This document shows positions 40,601 through 55,200 of a stretch of DNA of 64,000 nt, piece after piece. This stretch comes from Tetrahymena elliotti 4EA. Its lineage: Eukaryota > Ciliophora > Oligohymenophorea > Hymenostomatida > Tetrahymenidae. The stretch is taken from the NCBI GenBank assembly GCA_000231825.2, contig JH720345.1:186001-250000 (forward strand). Direction: 5' to 3'. Positions within the stretch are counted from its first letter, which is position 1. Each line of letters begins with the position of its first letter. Position numbers and translations under genes: made by a program. Below the pieces are notes generated by a model that saw only the letters and a program-made list of their open reading frames with translations, had not been told where the DNA came from and ran no database searches.

Positions 40601-43600
40601 TCTTCTCTTTCTTCAGAGATTTCTTCTTAGATTTAGTTTCCGTATTACATTTTGATTTAGTTTAAATTATTTTAGTTTTGGTGGTGATGAGAGTATTTAT
40701 CAACAACTTAATTAATTTTGCTGAATAATTGAGTTTGCCAATCATTCATAAAGAAAAGAGATTAAATTTCATCTTAAGAAAATTCACATTTTGGACAATA
40801 TTACTTTAATTGTTCTAAGAATAAAATATTAATGCTTTGAAATTGCTATTCTTAAACATCTATTTTATTAATTGTTTTAATTACAATTTATCCTAAATTT
40901 AAAAACTCATCTACAGTAATTTATACTTTGAATTAAATGAGATATATATCATTCAAATTGAGAGTTAAAAGACCATTTCTTATCATTTATTCTATGTCAT
41001 ATGGCTTTTAAAATAATCTCGATACACTATTTTTTCTAAATTTTGGCATGAAAGCAATTGTTTCAAACTTTTTTGATTTAACTATCTAAATTTATTTGGA
41101 AGTGCTTTATGTTAAACTACTACTGGCAGCTTTTTAATCTCCTTATTATATACTTTCTTCTAACATTGTTGCCTTAATTATATGGGGAAGAAGTGGAATA
41201 CATTAAGGTAAATAAATTTTTTTTTATTCTTCTTCTTTTTCAATATACTAGCTAAATAAATCTATATAGACTTAAGAAGTGCATGCTTACACAAGATTAT
41301 TATTTAAAATATCTGTAATCACAACATACTCGTTTAGAGATTTATTAACTTAGATTAAACCGCTTACCCCAATTTAGTTAAGTCCCATTAAATTTATTGA
41401 AAGATTTAATTAGATTTACATAAGATAGCCTATTAAACAGAAAATAACGATTAAAATTGTAAGTTAAATTTTTCAAAAAATACCTTTTGAATTGACAGCA
41501 GGCAATGGCAATATTTCTTTTATTTTTTCTTCTTAAAAATAACCTCTTTCTACATATCGAGAAATCATTTTATCATGTGAGATACCGATACTTTTTGGCA
41601 TTAAAATAGACACATTCTTATCTAAGATATTTCTTTTTTCATATTAAAAATTTAGTAAGAAGTTATTAGAAACATTCTTGATATGAGCAAATTCATCTTT
41701 CAGTAATGATATAAAAACAACAGAAGAGTTCTTTGAGAAAGCAGACAAATAAAATTTTTTATTTTATCTTCTCGAGTATTTAATACTTTAGACAAAGTAA
41801 TCCCTTTCAAAAAATAAAAATAGAAAAATTAATTAAAATCTTGTGGTTATTTTTGTAAGAAAAATGCAAAAAATAAAGTGAGAATGTAAATTAATTTTTA
41901 CTTAGAATCATCAAAGCTTAAGCAGCATAAGTAATTAGAAATCAAAAAATTCAGATTATCATTGTTAGGGTTAACTTTGTGTAATTACTTTAATTATTTT
42001 TCTATCTCAGCTCTCTCGCTGCATAGTTTTACACCTAATTTTTCTAAGTTTTACAGTTCAATAAAATCTTCTGAAATATTTTTTAAGAAAATTATTTTTT
42101 AATCCATCAAATTCAACTGTTAATCAGCAGCGCTTTAGAGATCTTCATCAAATTTGATAACATCATAAATATTGAGTTGTGAAGTATTTTTTTTGTTTTA
42201 AATGGACATAAAATATTCAAGATTCGAAAGATTTTGAATTGACATATATTCGCTATAACTCTTATAATATTCAAGAAGTTTTATATTTAAAAGCGCTACA
42301 TTCTTAGAACATTGCTTCAAGAAATATAAATGGGTTAAATGAGTTTCGTTAAAATTTTTTTAGTGAATCAGAAATTTCTAAAACAGTTCATTAATATAAT
42401 CAACAACGAAAATTCTTCTGATATCATTTTCAAGTAGATATTCTTTTATCATCTTACCTTGACCAATCTACATATATGTTAGTTATTATTAATTTTGTTT
42501 CAAAATGAAAGATTTTAATTTTAATTGGGATTTCAATATAAAAAAAATGTAACTTCAAATTAATATTTTAACAAAATATTTTAATAAGTTTATAGTTACG
42601 TCACTAACGTTTTAGCAGTAGCAAAAGGGTCTTTTCAAGCATGACTATATATGCCAATAAATAATTAATTCTGAATGTATTGCGTAATTGTCTTCAAGAA
42701 TAGATTTTCTAGAAAACTAGTTAAATGTTTACCAAGTTTATCTAACATAAAAATCAAACAGCGAAGGGCTTACATTTTCCCCATTAATATCTGAAGAACG
42801 CTCAATAAATAAAGATTGTTCTTTTTTATTTTTATACTGGATAATTTTTGAAACAGCTTTAAAGGTAAGAGGAGTTGATACTAACATGAGAAAAACTAAA
42901 AAATCTACATTTTTGGAATGCTATGCTATTATTATCATAGCGCACCATATTAAGCTAGTTAAGGCTATTTAACCTTCAAAGATTTACATAATGTATGAAT
43001 AGTACTTGTTAAAAAAAATGAGTCTTGTCAATTTCACTGTAAGAACAATTAAATAAAAAATAGACATAACACTTTTACTAAATAATACGCCAGCTGATAA
43101 GTAGAGTAAATTAAAAGCATATTATACCACTTCTTAATAGGAATTTTATATTGATAAATGATCGATTTCTTCTATGGAGTATTTAGTCTAATTTCTAGAA
43201 CTTATGAAACCTTTAGAAATAATTAGAATAAGTTGTTAGGTTTTGTATTAAATTATAATTGAAATAATATGCTTAATTTTGTATTGCTAAAAGTGTATTT
43301 TTTAAGTTTTTAAATTCATAATGATAGAGTTAATGAATTAAAAAATTATTTAATGAGGCTTAAATAAATAAATATTTATGAGTTTACAAATCAAAATGTT
43401 ATTTTCATGTATAAATAAAGAATAACAAATTGTTCTAGTCTATCATTTAAATTCACTGATTTTCTTTTTTTAAACATTTTTTTTTTTCAGTACATACTAC
43501 CAAAATTAAAATCATTTCATATATCGGAATACATTTTATTCATATTCACTTTGTTTCTTTTCAATTTAAAATTGTTTTCTTTTTTAATAATTTAAATATT

Positions 43601-44237
43601 AAATAGCTTTCCACCATTTATCTTTAAGCGATAATTGATTGATACATTTAAATTTCATTTAAGCTTTCTATAGCCAAAAACTGAATTAAATTTTTTAACT
43701 TTTCCTTAATATGCATAGCATAATAATAAGCTCATATTAAAATAAATTAAGGGTTAATTAATAATAATTACCTAATATTATTGTGAAAGATACATTGACA
43801 TAGCTTAAGGCATCCAAATTAACTAAAGAGTAGAACATTGAAGGACTTACTATGAACAAATTATAGCATTGTATAAATAAACTAAGTATAGGCTGTTTCA
43901 GGTTCTCATATGGTTTGATAAGATATTTTACTAAAAGAGTAATCATGTAAGAGATCAATATAATGTTAAACCCAAAAAATATAAAGAATAAGGTTTTATG
44001 GGATATGAATTTCTCACTGTAAATAGATATATATCTAACATTCTACATAGTGTAATCACTTAACTCCAAATCTGAAAGGATGTCATCATTCATCATTATC
44101 AAAAAGCAAAAACAATAATTAAGTAAAATACCTACATATCCAACCCAAATAGGTCTATCCCATATCTTTGTCAAAGTATATTAGTTCATTACATAGAATT
44201 CCTTAAGCTTCTAAAGCCATAAAATCTTCTTGATCAT
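37666..44237 (-). CDS. PAS-domain membrane protein, paralog B
   Basis: Large polytopic protein (about 1,900 residues). ATG 44237 (MIKKILWLQKLKEFYVMN). N-terminal TM block includes WVGYVGILLNYCFCFLIMM, LFFIFFGFNIILISYMITLL and further segments to about 42800. The Cys motif is CLKRPFCYCQN, just before an intron at about 42600. A helical region (LMDQKIIFLKNISEDFIELQ) ends SFDDSK. PAS domain at about 41780-41500: NSSVVFISLLKDEFAHIKNV, then ILMPKSIGISHDKMISRYVE. A Ser/Gln-rich linker precedes the C-terminal module with VRISISRIFKEHIFEKFTN, ILLCLICVISLAFILTIFPT, then IKCFIVYLILIVYPVVNYII and a final TM. It ends FETTYLIENSYILNYLSK, stop TGA 37666-37668. The layout, and loosely the sequence, recall Dictyostelium TmcB/TmcC-type proteins; ligand and signalling output unknown. 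Confidence 0.8.
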
Positions 44238-44892
44238 TAAAAATAGATGGATTGACTTTCTTTTTTATGTTTGTTTTTTTTACTTATGTGTTAAGTGTTT
44301 GTTATTAATTTTAATGATTTAATTAAATTTATTTATTATCCACAAATAATTTATTTAATTTGTGTAATTATCAATAAGCATATTTTTTATACTATCAATG
44401 CAAATTATTCAATGTATTTAAAGAGCTTTTTTATTATATTTTAAATCAATAGATCTCTACTATAATTTTTGATCCTATTTCTTTGATTTTATTCATTTTT
44501 ATTATTTATAATTTAAAATTTTAGTAAAAAATATTGAAATTTTACTTGAATTATGCTTAATTTCAATACAACAAAGATAAATATTGCACATTTCATTATT
44601 TCTATTAGAGTATTGATTGAATAAATTGTTAACACTGTTGGTTTAAAATAAAAGGCTGTGATAACTGAAGATATTTCATAAATAAAATAAATTAGCTTTT
44701 TCTAAAAGTAGTTTATTTAAATTAATAACAAAAAAAGATATTAATTCATTACTTCAACAATACAAAATTATTAGTCATAATAAATATTTTTATTAAGAGA
44801 TTTTTTTAAAAAGTTGTTATAAAAAAATAAATTTTAAGTTCTTAATTTAGAAAAAATTAATAAATCAACTTGAATATAAATTTGAGTATAAA
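44238..44892. other. Spacer between paralogs B and C
   Basis: AT-rich spacer holding the promoter side of paralog B and the 3' UTR of paralog C. No gene, RNA or repeat recognised. Confidence 0.55.
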
Positions 44893-47800
44893 TCACTGCT
44901 TAAAGAAATTATGTATATAATTATTTTCATACAAATATTCAGCTTCGAAAATTGTTATTATGCTTTTTGATTAATTCAGCTCTTTTTCAAGTTTATCAAA
45001 ATACTTGAACTGTAAAAGGTAGTTTGTGAATAGCAATATTACAAATTAATAAATCATAAGGCCAGTCTAAATATCAATCATATATGAGAAAAATTCTTTG
45101 TTGCAATCAAATATAAACTAACTAAATGAATCGAGCATTAAAACTATAGTTTCAAAGACATCATTCACCTCATAGAGGTTGACTTCTTGATTGAAGTACT
45201 AAGTAACAGTTTTAGTCCATTGTTATTTATCTTATATTTAATCAAAACTTTATGCATACTAAAATGGCTCTATAAATTATTGAATAGTTGTTATCAGTCC
45301 ACTTTCAAAAACTCCATTCAGTAATTATTTACATAAGGTAACATTAAACTCAAGTTCGTTCACCTAGTAAAGTGAATAATATTTATTAAAAATTTCACAA
45401 CTATTTAATTCAAAAGACTAAAACAAAAAGCTTTAATAGGTTTCCTTTTTATATCTTGATATATTACTCTATCTTGTAATATTTTGTTAGAAGCTGGATA
45501 GGGTTTATTTATTTTGAGATAAAACAGTATAATATCTGGTTTTAAAACTAGCTGTGGTTGTTCCTTTTTATTCAGGGTAGAGTAATGCTGAAAGATAAAC
45601 AGTAAAAGCTGCAATATTACTAGATACTTATGCCTTGATCTTTTGAATTGAAGCTATTAAATTTATTCAAAATAAAGCAAATAAAATTGATAAAGATTTA
45701 GTAATTAAAAATAAGTTAGTTACCTTGTAAATCTTAGTTAGAATTAGATTAATTGATTAAGTTAACAGTGGTAATTAAATTAGTAATAGGATAAACCATT
45801 AAAAGTAAGAAAAGTGCCATAATAATTGTATAAACTTTAAGATTGTACATTGGTAGACTATTTGTATTTGATATTAATTTCTTCTTTTTTTAAAGTATTT
45901 TCACTTGATACTATTTCATTTAATTAGAGCTCTCTTCTTACCCTTTAAAATAAGCAGTTTTAATTTTATCTGACATGAGAATTTAAGAAGATCTGAACAG
46001 AGAGATATTCATTTATATTATCTTTAAAGGGTCCATTGTTGATAATAAGGCTAATATTTTTGTTTTAGATCTTTAATTCTAAATAAAAGCAAAGTAAGAA
46101 AAAATTAAAAATAATCCACTAACTATTGAGCTTATAATTAACAGTTATTAAACAGATTATAATATTTAATCAAATGATTAACTAACAGACTCTTCTTAAA
46201 TATTCTATAAAATGTTTAAAGTAGTAGTTTAGTTTTAAAAATTTTCGAAAAGAAAATTCTCAGCCATTTTAACAGTTTAATCATTAACTTAATAATAAAA
46301 CATAGCTTAGCTATGCATAAGCATCCCATAAAGAATAGGGACTCTTATATATTTAAAATAAGTGATATTGTAATAGAATTTCAAATCAGTCATCTATTCT
46401 ACCATGTATTTGTTTATGACTAAATCAACCCTTGAGTCATTGATTATATCTTCTATATTTTTTTTATACATTTAACTGAAGTTATATTATTTTTATTAAA
46501 ATTTAATTTTTTAGTTTTATATATCACTTGTGCTATTTTTAAATATTGGATGATCTAGCAAAGCTTGTAGCTATTTATCTTTATTTTATTTACTAATAAG
46601 AACTCTCATTTCTACTGGCCAAGATATATATTAAAAATTCTTTATTTATTCATCAAATTTATCTGAAAGCTCAAAATACTTTTCTAGCATAATCGATGCC
46701 ATTCCAACTAAAAATTTTAGAAGAAATTAAATTAAATTTTTTAAAATGAAAAATATATACTTAATGAAAAAAGAGAAAATATTTTTATCATTAGAAAGGT
46801 TTTTGATTCTTGTTTGCTTTCAATTCTCTTAATAAACTTCTTTTTGAGACCTCTTTCTTGATTATTTGTTTACTTCGAAAGGCTTGAGGAGTTCTGATAG
46901 TTTTAATCAATTTAAAAAGCTGTATGTTTTGCTGTGTGACTTTTTTTGCTATTAAATCTTTTACTTTTGCTCTAATTTGCTGTTTAATAATCTTTAACTT
47001 TGATATTAGTTAATTAATTTAGTTTCTATAAATTCTAGTTATTCGAAATTAACAATTAGTCATTTTAGGAGCTTCTTGGAGTTATAAAAGAGTTTGTACT
47101 TAATACTAAAACATCTGAGCTTTTTAAGATTACATTTTCATAAGCTGTAGATGCTTAAGCCTATTGTAATAAGCTAAATTTTTGATTACTTAAATTATTT
47201 TAACTCATTTTAGAATAATTATTTTTTTAACTGATGTAATTTTAATTAATATCAAGATTTTCTTTAAATTACTTATCTTCTTGTTGTTTAAAATATGATG
47301 AGTTAATCTTATTAAAATCTATAGTTTTATTTCTACTTTCATCTAACATTTCATTTTCTTCTTCTATCTTTTCTATATTATTTTGTTAAATATTTTCTAT
47401 ATTATTTGTATTGCTGTTACAAAATATATTTTCTTAAAGTGAAAGTTTATTTTAGAAACATTTATTTTTTAGTTTAAATCTATTTTAGACATCTTTAGCA
47501 AACTTTTGAGCTGAGTATTATGCTTCATTATTTTCATTATTAGTATTTGAGAAGTCATTTTTAATTTTAAAATCAAAATGCTCTTCATTCAAAATATCTT
47601 CAGCAAAATTATCATTTTAATAGCCAGCATGATTTTTAGAAGATTTAAAAGAAGTGTCATAATTTATTAATCCGTGGGAAGATAATGAATTTTCTTAAAA
47701 GAATTACTTATTATTATTAATATTATTTATATTAAAATACAAATCTATTTCTTCATTTGGTAAATCAATATCTGCGTATTTTTTAAACTATTACTGTAAA

Positions 47801-50800
47801 TCCATTTTTATTTGATTTTTTTTGAAGTTTGTTAAATTCATCTCAGTAATTGAGTGAATACAAATTTAACAGTATTCTAGTTGTTCTTCTCTAAGAAAAG
47901 AAACTATCAAGTTACACTTAAACAAAGTGTTTTTATCTGTATTATAATCTTAACTTTATATCTTATGAATCAAATTCTATTTGTATTTAAAGAGTTTTTC
48001 ATCAAATGAAAACTGTCCTTTTTCACTATTTTTAAGTAGTAAAATATTTGGATTGAAAGGAAAAAATCCTGTCATCTCAACCTCTTATGTTTTCTAAACT
48101 GCAGAATTTTAATCTGATTTATCTAAATACTTAATAAAGAATGGTAAAAGAGGAAAGATACTAGATGCTTATACTTAGAAGTAATCTTCCTCACTATATA
48201 GGGGTATTAGTATCTTAAATAATTTGTTCAACGCAAACTCAGAATAGCCATCAATTCTCAAGGTATCATCTTTGCTTTTCATATCAAGTATAATATGGCT
48301 TTCGTTAAAATTATTACTTAAGGTTATCAAGCTGCTGATGCCAATATCATCTGTTCCTATGTATCCTACTTAAAGCTGCATCACAATAGGAATTAAAACT
48401 CCTTTTTAAATATAAAGTTAAAGTTCATTTTTAGAATACTTTTGATTATTTATTAATAAAATTGCGTATTTTCCTTATTTAAAAAAATGTAAGCAAAATA
48501 TTGTAAGAATGTAATTTTTTCAAAAATCTTACTTGACTTATTCCTAGCTAACAATGGACTTATTCTATAAACAAAATTTTCTTAAGCTGATCCTCTATTA
48601 AGAAATCTATATATTAAATTGTTATGCGAATCTCCCAAATTATCTGTCATCAGCATTTTGCAATTCTTATTTTAGCATTCTTGTAAACTGTAGCCAAAAA
48701 TATTTTCAATATTTTTTGATGCCTTTTAAATATTTCCAAATTTATTTTTTTAAATAGAAACAAATACTGCTGTCGATCTTTTAGAATAGTATAGCTCTTA
48801 AAGTTTTTTGTCCATTAAATCTATTGATTTTATTTGGCATTTGTCATGAACAACATCCTTTTCAAAGCACTTTCTATTATTATAAGATAAAAATAATAAA
48901 CTGTCATAAACCTATTTAATTAATCTTACTTAGAGTCACTAAAGCTTATATTAATTAGGTACTCTTATACTAAGTATAAAAGAAACTCGCTTTCCTTGTT
49001 TTAATTGTATAGAAACCCGATTTCTTTTAAAAATTTATTTCTTTAATTTAGAAAATTTATCCCTTACTTTTCCAAAATCTAAATATCTATAAACTCATTA
49101 GAAATTAAAGTTAAAAATTCATTTTTCATGCTTAGTAATTTTATTAGACTTTTGTAACATTCAAACATTTTTTCATCATAAAAAATAACTTCGTTTATGC
49201 TATTCAATCTTTGCTTTTTTTTGCTTCTTAATTAAAGATCTGCTATCAAACATTTATTATTAAGACTTATCTAAAGCTCTGGGTTGTTAACAAACTCAAC
49301 AATTTTCCTAAACACCAGCATTTTATTTTGCATTACTTGATCTACAAAATTTAAAAATGAAATATGTACTTCATTGAATTGTTATTTGTTCAATTAAACG
49401 CATTTTTCATAAATTTATAATGCATATTTTTATACAAACTCATGCATCAAATTTGTACAGACATAATACTCATGATATAATTTCGAATGGTCTTGCTAAT
49501 TAATATTTTAAATGAATAAAAAAATAAGTTTTAAATATTTAAAATGAGACTTAAAAATATTTTTTCAGAACCTTTTTAAAATCTTTAAAAAATCAGAAAT
49601 GGCTGACAATCAAAAAATAATACAATTATTAATGAAAGTAATATTTATTTACATTAGTTATTTGCTCACAAAAACAAAAAGGCCTTCTTTCACAATATTA
49701 ATAGTGCTACAAAATGATACTTTCTAGTATGATTTTGCTATCATTAGATAGAGGTGGCTTTAATAATTTACTGATTAAAAATCGAATATGAATATCTATC
49801 TCATAAGGTTTGAGAGTAGACAAAATTCGTGATTAAGCTGCAGGTTCAAGAAAAAAAGTCTAGTTTATATTATTTTCTCTTTAATTTTATAAATTGCTAG
49901 CCAGTTTAATAGCCAATACTACTAAAGATAGTAAAATAAACAAAGATATCTTTTCATTTAAACTAATTCCTATGCAAAACATTGCTTATCCTATGCACAC
50001 TATGCTATTTAACTAAAGAGATAACCTATTAACAAACCTATTTAAAAATGGCAGATACATGGATTCCTCTATGCCATTAATGATGGCACAAATGAGCATT
50101 AAAAATATTGCTAATTCATCAAATCCATTCTTTTTCAGAATGATTGAAAAATAAACTGTTAAAATTATTAGAGCCTATAAAATTCCATTCTTTCTTGATA
50201 AATTGTCTGTAACAATTATTTTAAATTTGCTTCCTATCTTATTTGAAATTAGACCTTTTATTAAAATAAATTTAAATACTTTTGAGTCTAATAAATTATT
50301 TTTTGTCAGATATATATAAAAAAATTGCTATCCTAAAGCTGTAAAAAATGCTTGAATATGTGTATTCCGAATTATAAATTAATTACGTCAAATTTACTTT
50401 TACTCAAAGTTTTTTGTTCTAAAAGAACAATTTTGCAAAGAATTTTTGCTTTTTTTTTTGAGTGTAAATAAATTAATTAAAAAAAATAGAATGAGTAACT
50501 TTTTCAAATAAAAATCTTTTTTACACAATATCAAAGCAATAAACGAATTCAAATATCCAAGCGTTGATGAGCTGAATACAGAAAAGAAGGATATGGGCAT
50601 AAATAGTATATTTTTGTAATTCTAAAAGATGATGCTTAATGCTTTAGACTTTTTATTCTTAAAAGGAGAATGGCAATACTTTAGAAAATAAATTATAATC
50701 TGCAAGATTATTAATAAATTTATAGAGCTTGAAACAAAACATAGCACCCTATTTATTTCAGTTTCAGTTCTAAATATCACAGCTTTAGCAAATATTTTTA

Positions 50801-50990
50801 GATCATTTTCTTTACTTCTTAACTAATCAAAAATGCTTTCATCGATTAATAGAAATAGCTAGCAATAGTAATAAAAAAAAAGACTTAAGATTGATAAAAA
50901 TAACCCTTGATCATAGCCATTAAGAAGGCTTTATGAATTTTCTAAAAAAAATTATTTGTATATCCTCTTTCTAAGTATTTTACTGATCAT
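44893..50990 (-). CDS. PAS-domain membrane protein, paralog C
   Basis: ATG 50990 (MISKILRKRIYKQFFLENSQ), stop TGA 44893-44895. N-terminal TM block includes LFLSILSLFFYYYCQLFLLI, SSSINLLIILQIIIYFLKYC and NILFMPISFFSVFSSSTLGY, the same order of TMs as paralog D (FKNILFIPLCFYSVQ). Cys motif CERRPFCFCEQ near 49700-49660. The helical segment KLLSMKNEFLTLISNEFIDI leads to INISFSDSK, an intron, and the PAS domain (about 48860-48540): STAVFVSIQKNKFGNIQKAS, NIFGYSLQEC, then MLMTDNLGDSHNNLIYRFLN. In C the canonical MP of LMP is MT. A long Asn/Ser/Asp-rich linker (about 48000-46850) separates it from the C-terminal TM-loop-TM-TM module. It ends FEAEYLYENNYIHNFFKQ, like B and D. One intron near 50400-50470 is poorly placed. 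Same inferred role as B and D. Confidence 0.8.
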
Positions 50991-52277
50991 TCTTTAAACA
51001 AATTTTTATTTTTCTATTTATCATAAAATTAAATTTTACAGAATATTTAAACGAATTCTCAAATTAAATTTGACATCCAAGTTCCAAGTTCTTTTATTAG
51101 TTTTTTAATAATTCAGATTAATTAAAATTATTGATTTTTCTCCCAAATATTTAGAAATTAGAGTAAAAAAAAGTAAATCAGAATACTTTTATAGATATTT
51201 GTATTTCCTTCTAACTCTTACAGTTTATTATTCAGTTAATATTTTTTATTCAAATATAGAAGGGAAAAGCACTAACATTTTTATATATTATTTATTATTC
51301 ACTTCAAAAACAGACATAAAGATTTGTAACCTTATCTAAATTATTAATATATTCTGTAAGTGCTTGATCAAATAATTTAAATAAGAAAAAAGTGTTAGAA
51401 AATAAATTTGTATTTATTTTTAAAAAACACACATTTTAATCTATCTCTTTACTTCTTTTAAAATGTAATAAAACAAAAAAATTTGAGTATTTCTTATCCA
51501 TAATATTTTTTTTAACTTTCTACTTACTAAAAATAGCAATTCTTCACTAAATTTTTTTATTTTTGTTATGTATCTCTTAACAGAAGAAGTATTAAAAAGT
51601 ATAGGTGAATCAATACTAAAGTTAAAAAGGTAAGCTTATATTTAAGGATTACAAATTATTTTTTGATTCACCTAAATTAATCAATATGTTAGTTAATATA
51701 AATTTACAAATCTAAATAATAAATTCAATCAAAATTATCTATGTTTCCTCATAAATTATTCCTACTATTTTATATTTTATTTTCAAAATTTATTAATGAT
51801 AAAAAAATATTTTGTAGCACGTAATTTAGCCAAAATTTCCTATTTGCATATTTGGAGATAAGAAAGAAATCAAGGTAAATATTAAATATTAGGCAAAAAA
51901 AATTTTCCTTTTCTCTCTATTTTTGAATTCTAAGAAACAAATATTTGCTTCATCTTTTACTGACCCAGAATTAAAATAAAAATTAATTTTTAATTTCAAA
52001 TTATTTAATTAATTATTGGTATTAAGAGGTTGGGATAAATCTAAACAAAATTAAGACCATTGAATTTAGATTTAATCTCAAATCTAGATTCCTTTTAAAC
52101 TTTCAATTTCTGTTAAAATACAGGCTAAATAATATATTTTAAATGCACATGATTAAATAGTTATTACTAGTTTAAGTATGTTTTTGAATAAAATTTACAT
52201 TATGAATATATTTAACAAAATAATTTATTAATACTAAATACATGATTATATGTTTGTTTATAATATTTTTATTGACA
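50991..52277. other. Spacer between paralogs C and D; possible small gene inside
   Basis: AT-rich spacer of 1.29 kb, the longest inside the PAS array. Most is low complexity. A + strand block at 51568-52063 has exon-like pieces and is listed separately. Confidence 0.5.
51568..52063 (+). CDS. Candidate small multi-exon gene, unidentified
   Basis: Low-confidence model on the strand opposite to the PAS array. Piece 1 reads MYLLTEEVLKSIGESILKLK from ATG 51568 and ends at a good donor (AAAAAG/GTAAGC). Piece 2, after a TTTTGTAG acceptor near 51816, reads PKFPICIFGDKKEIK and ends AATCAAG/GTAAAT. Piece 3 after TTCTAAG reads KQIFASSFTDPELKQKL and can run to TGA 52061-52063. Pieces 2 and 3 join in phase. 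Piece 1 joins piece 2 only in a different frame from the one quoted, so either the first junction or the start is wrong, or the piece is a relic. A 12-bp inverted repeat (51602-51613 with 51663-51674) spans the first donor. No family recognised. Confidence 0.33.
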
Positions 52278-55200
52278 TCATTATTTAAAGTGGTTTAAGA
52301 CATAATGGTTTTCATATAGGCATTTTGCCTCAATTAGACTTATTGTTTTTTTGGTATTTTCTATACTATCTTGAAGAGAGTTGAAGTAATAAAAGAATAA
52401 ATATAAAAATGTAATGGTTAAAATTATTATTTGATAAATCATTAATGAAGTTTAAATAGTTTACATTAAAGAAAAAAAATCAACATTTGTCTCATGGATA
52501 AATTAATTTAGGGTATCTAACATCAAAATGATCATCTCAAAGACCTCCTTTATTTCCAAAAAATTATATTCCTTGTTAAAAAAGTAATTTATTTAGTTAT
52601 ACCATTAATTATATTCTTAAATAGAATCAATCTAATAAATTTAGTTAAAAGGTTCTATATAAGATTATATTGTATTGAGCAAACCACTCTAAAATACACC
52701 ATTAAAAAGCTTTTAACATTTAGAAAAGTCAAATTCATAATTTTTAACTTTATAATCCTAGTAGTAATTATTAAAAATCTCACAACTATCCTTCTCAATA
52801 GATTAAAATAAAAAATTATCAAAAGTACTCTTCTGATACCTTGAGTAAGATTATTATTCAGTTATATTTTATCTAAAACCGGAAACCATGGCAGAATTTG
52901 TAGTAATTACTCTATAATATCTAGTTCTATATTAAGAAATAGGAGTTACTTTAAGAGAAGGATAGAGTTAAGAAACTAAATATAAAGAATAAGCTCCCAT
53001 ATTACTAGCTGCTTGAGCTTTTATATTTTCTATTGTTGCTTTTTTATTTAAATATTTTATTAAAATTAAGTTAATAAATATTGTTAAACTATTTTTTTAT
53101 ATTTTCTAGCAAAAATAAAATTTTGGAAACCTATTCAAAAATATTATTGAATAGTTTTTTTAAAATTGATTAAGAGGGGTTAGAAAGTTGTGTTGTAAGA
53201 AGATATACAGAATTTGTGATAAAAAGTGAATAAAAATGAAAAACTCAAGATTACCTATCAAATTTTAGTTGTTGTTTGACTAACTAATGAGATTCAAAGT
53301 TATTAGCAAATTTGTGATTGGATAGATCAATATTAAAATAAATATTCCAAAGCTTAGGAAATACACTTTAAAATTGAATAAAGGAAGTTTATTTGTTTAT
53401 AATGTCAGCTTTTTTTTCTTTGGTATAGGTGCTATTTCAATATTTTTTTGAATCTTAGATTTTTTTGTACGGAAACCTTAAAATAGAAAAGCTTAGCTGT
53501 TTTCTGAAAAAAGAATTTGGCTTGACTGAATAAGTATTTTATTCATTTCATGGAGTTTTAGAGGATCCAAAGTAGAAAGAAGTTTCAAAATTTGAGTCTT
53601 TTTGATCTGACTGTAAATATAAGAATTGTAAGAAAGGATAAGTAGGACTCCAGTAATTACAGAGATGATAATAAGCAATTATTCAACGATATTTAAAATT
53701 GTTGTGAAACTGTCAGAAACAGACTACTATTGTAAATTTTACATTAATGAAAGTGTTGTAGTTTAATTTTAAAAATTCTAGAAAAGAAAAGCCTCTTCCA
53801 AAGGAGAGCTAGGAATATTTTTTGTATACTCTACAATAGAAGAGTAATGAAAAAGTATGTTATATAGAAGCTTCACTGAAATATAAGGTGCATTTTAGGC
53901 ACTTAAAAAATATTTAATTGATATGTCTTATTCAACCATATACTCTATAAGAACTAAATCACTTCTTTTCTCAAGGTAAATATTATCAACCAAATCTTTG
54001 TAAAATTAAACTAATTTCTAGATATATTAATTATACTCAGCAACATGCTACTCTTTATTTTAATATGAGTTTATAAATATTGGGTGATCGACTAAAATTT
54101 TGAATTATTCATTAGAAAAAGTGCGTGTAAGTGTGACTCTTGCATCCTAAGCCCATGATATATATGAGAAGTTTCTTATTTATTTATCAAACTAATCACT
54201 TAACACAAGATACTCTGCTAGCATAACTGAAAAGATTGAAACTGTTTAAAAATAAGAATTATTATAAGTTTATTGCTTTTAAAAATATTTACATATTGAA
54301 ACAACTGTGAAAATTTTAATTAAGATATAGAGAGGTGCTGATTTCTTTTTTAAAATCTAATGGATTAAAACCTTTTTTTTAGATTTTTCTGCTGAAGACT
54401 TAGACGTAGTAGAAATAGACATATTTTAAATACTTTTAATTTCTTTTGATAAATCAATATCATTTTCTTCTGAAACAAATGATTAATTTTCAGACACTTT
54501 TGAATCATAATATTTACTGAATAATTTATTATCTAAAAGCTATTCACCTAATTTTATATAGTTATTCTTTAAAATTAACTATTTGGGTTTTTAATTTTAT
54601 TAAAGCCTTTTTGCATCTTAAAACTTATCTACTCCTAAGTTATTCAAAGAAGTTTAACTTAGTAAATTAGTTTCCACACTTCTTAGGAAGTGTTAATCAC
54701 TTGAACTAGGTGAAATAAGATTATTCTTAGCAATACTCATATTGTTCAAATTATTGTATTAAGAGCTCAAACTTTCATTAGATATTTTTTTCATCGATTT
54801 TTATATAATTTCTATATTTTTTAGAGATATTTCTTGATGAGGTTCATGATGAGATTATATTTTCTTTAATTGGCTTATTTCATAATCTATTGATTATCCT
54901 GAATTTCCATCAAATTGGTGATCTACTTTATTTGAATTCAATTGTATTTCTTAACTATCTTCATTCTCGTTCATATCTATTTTTTCAGGATATTAGTCAC
55001 CTGAGCATAAGTTAAGCTTCAGAGTTTAATAATTATTATTTTTAAGGTTTGATAATTTCTTTTTCATTTTCCTAGAATCTTATTTCTAAAAAGAATTAAT
55101 ATTCTACTAATCACCTTAGGAAATAAATCTCTTATCAGACTCTAAAATACGAAAGGTAGAAAAAGAATCATGAATTTATTCACTAAAATTTTGTAGTTCT

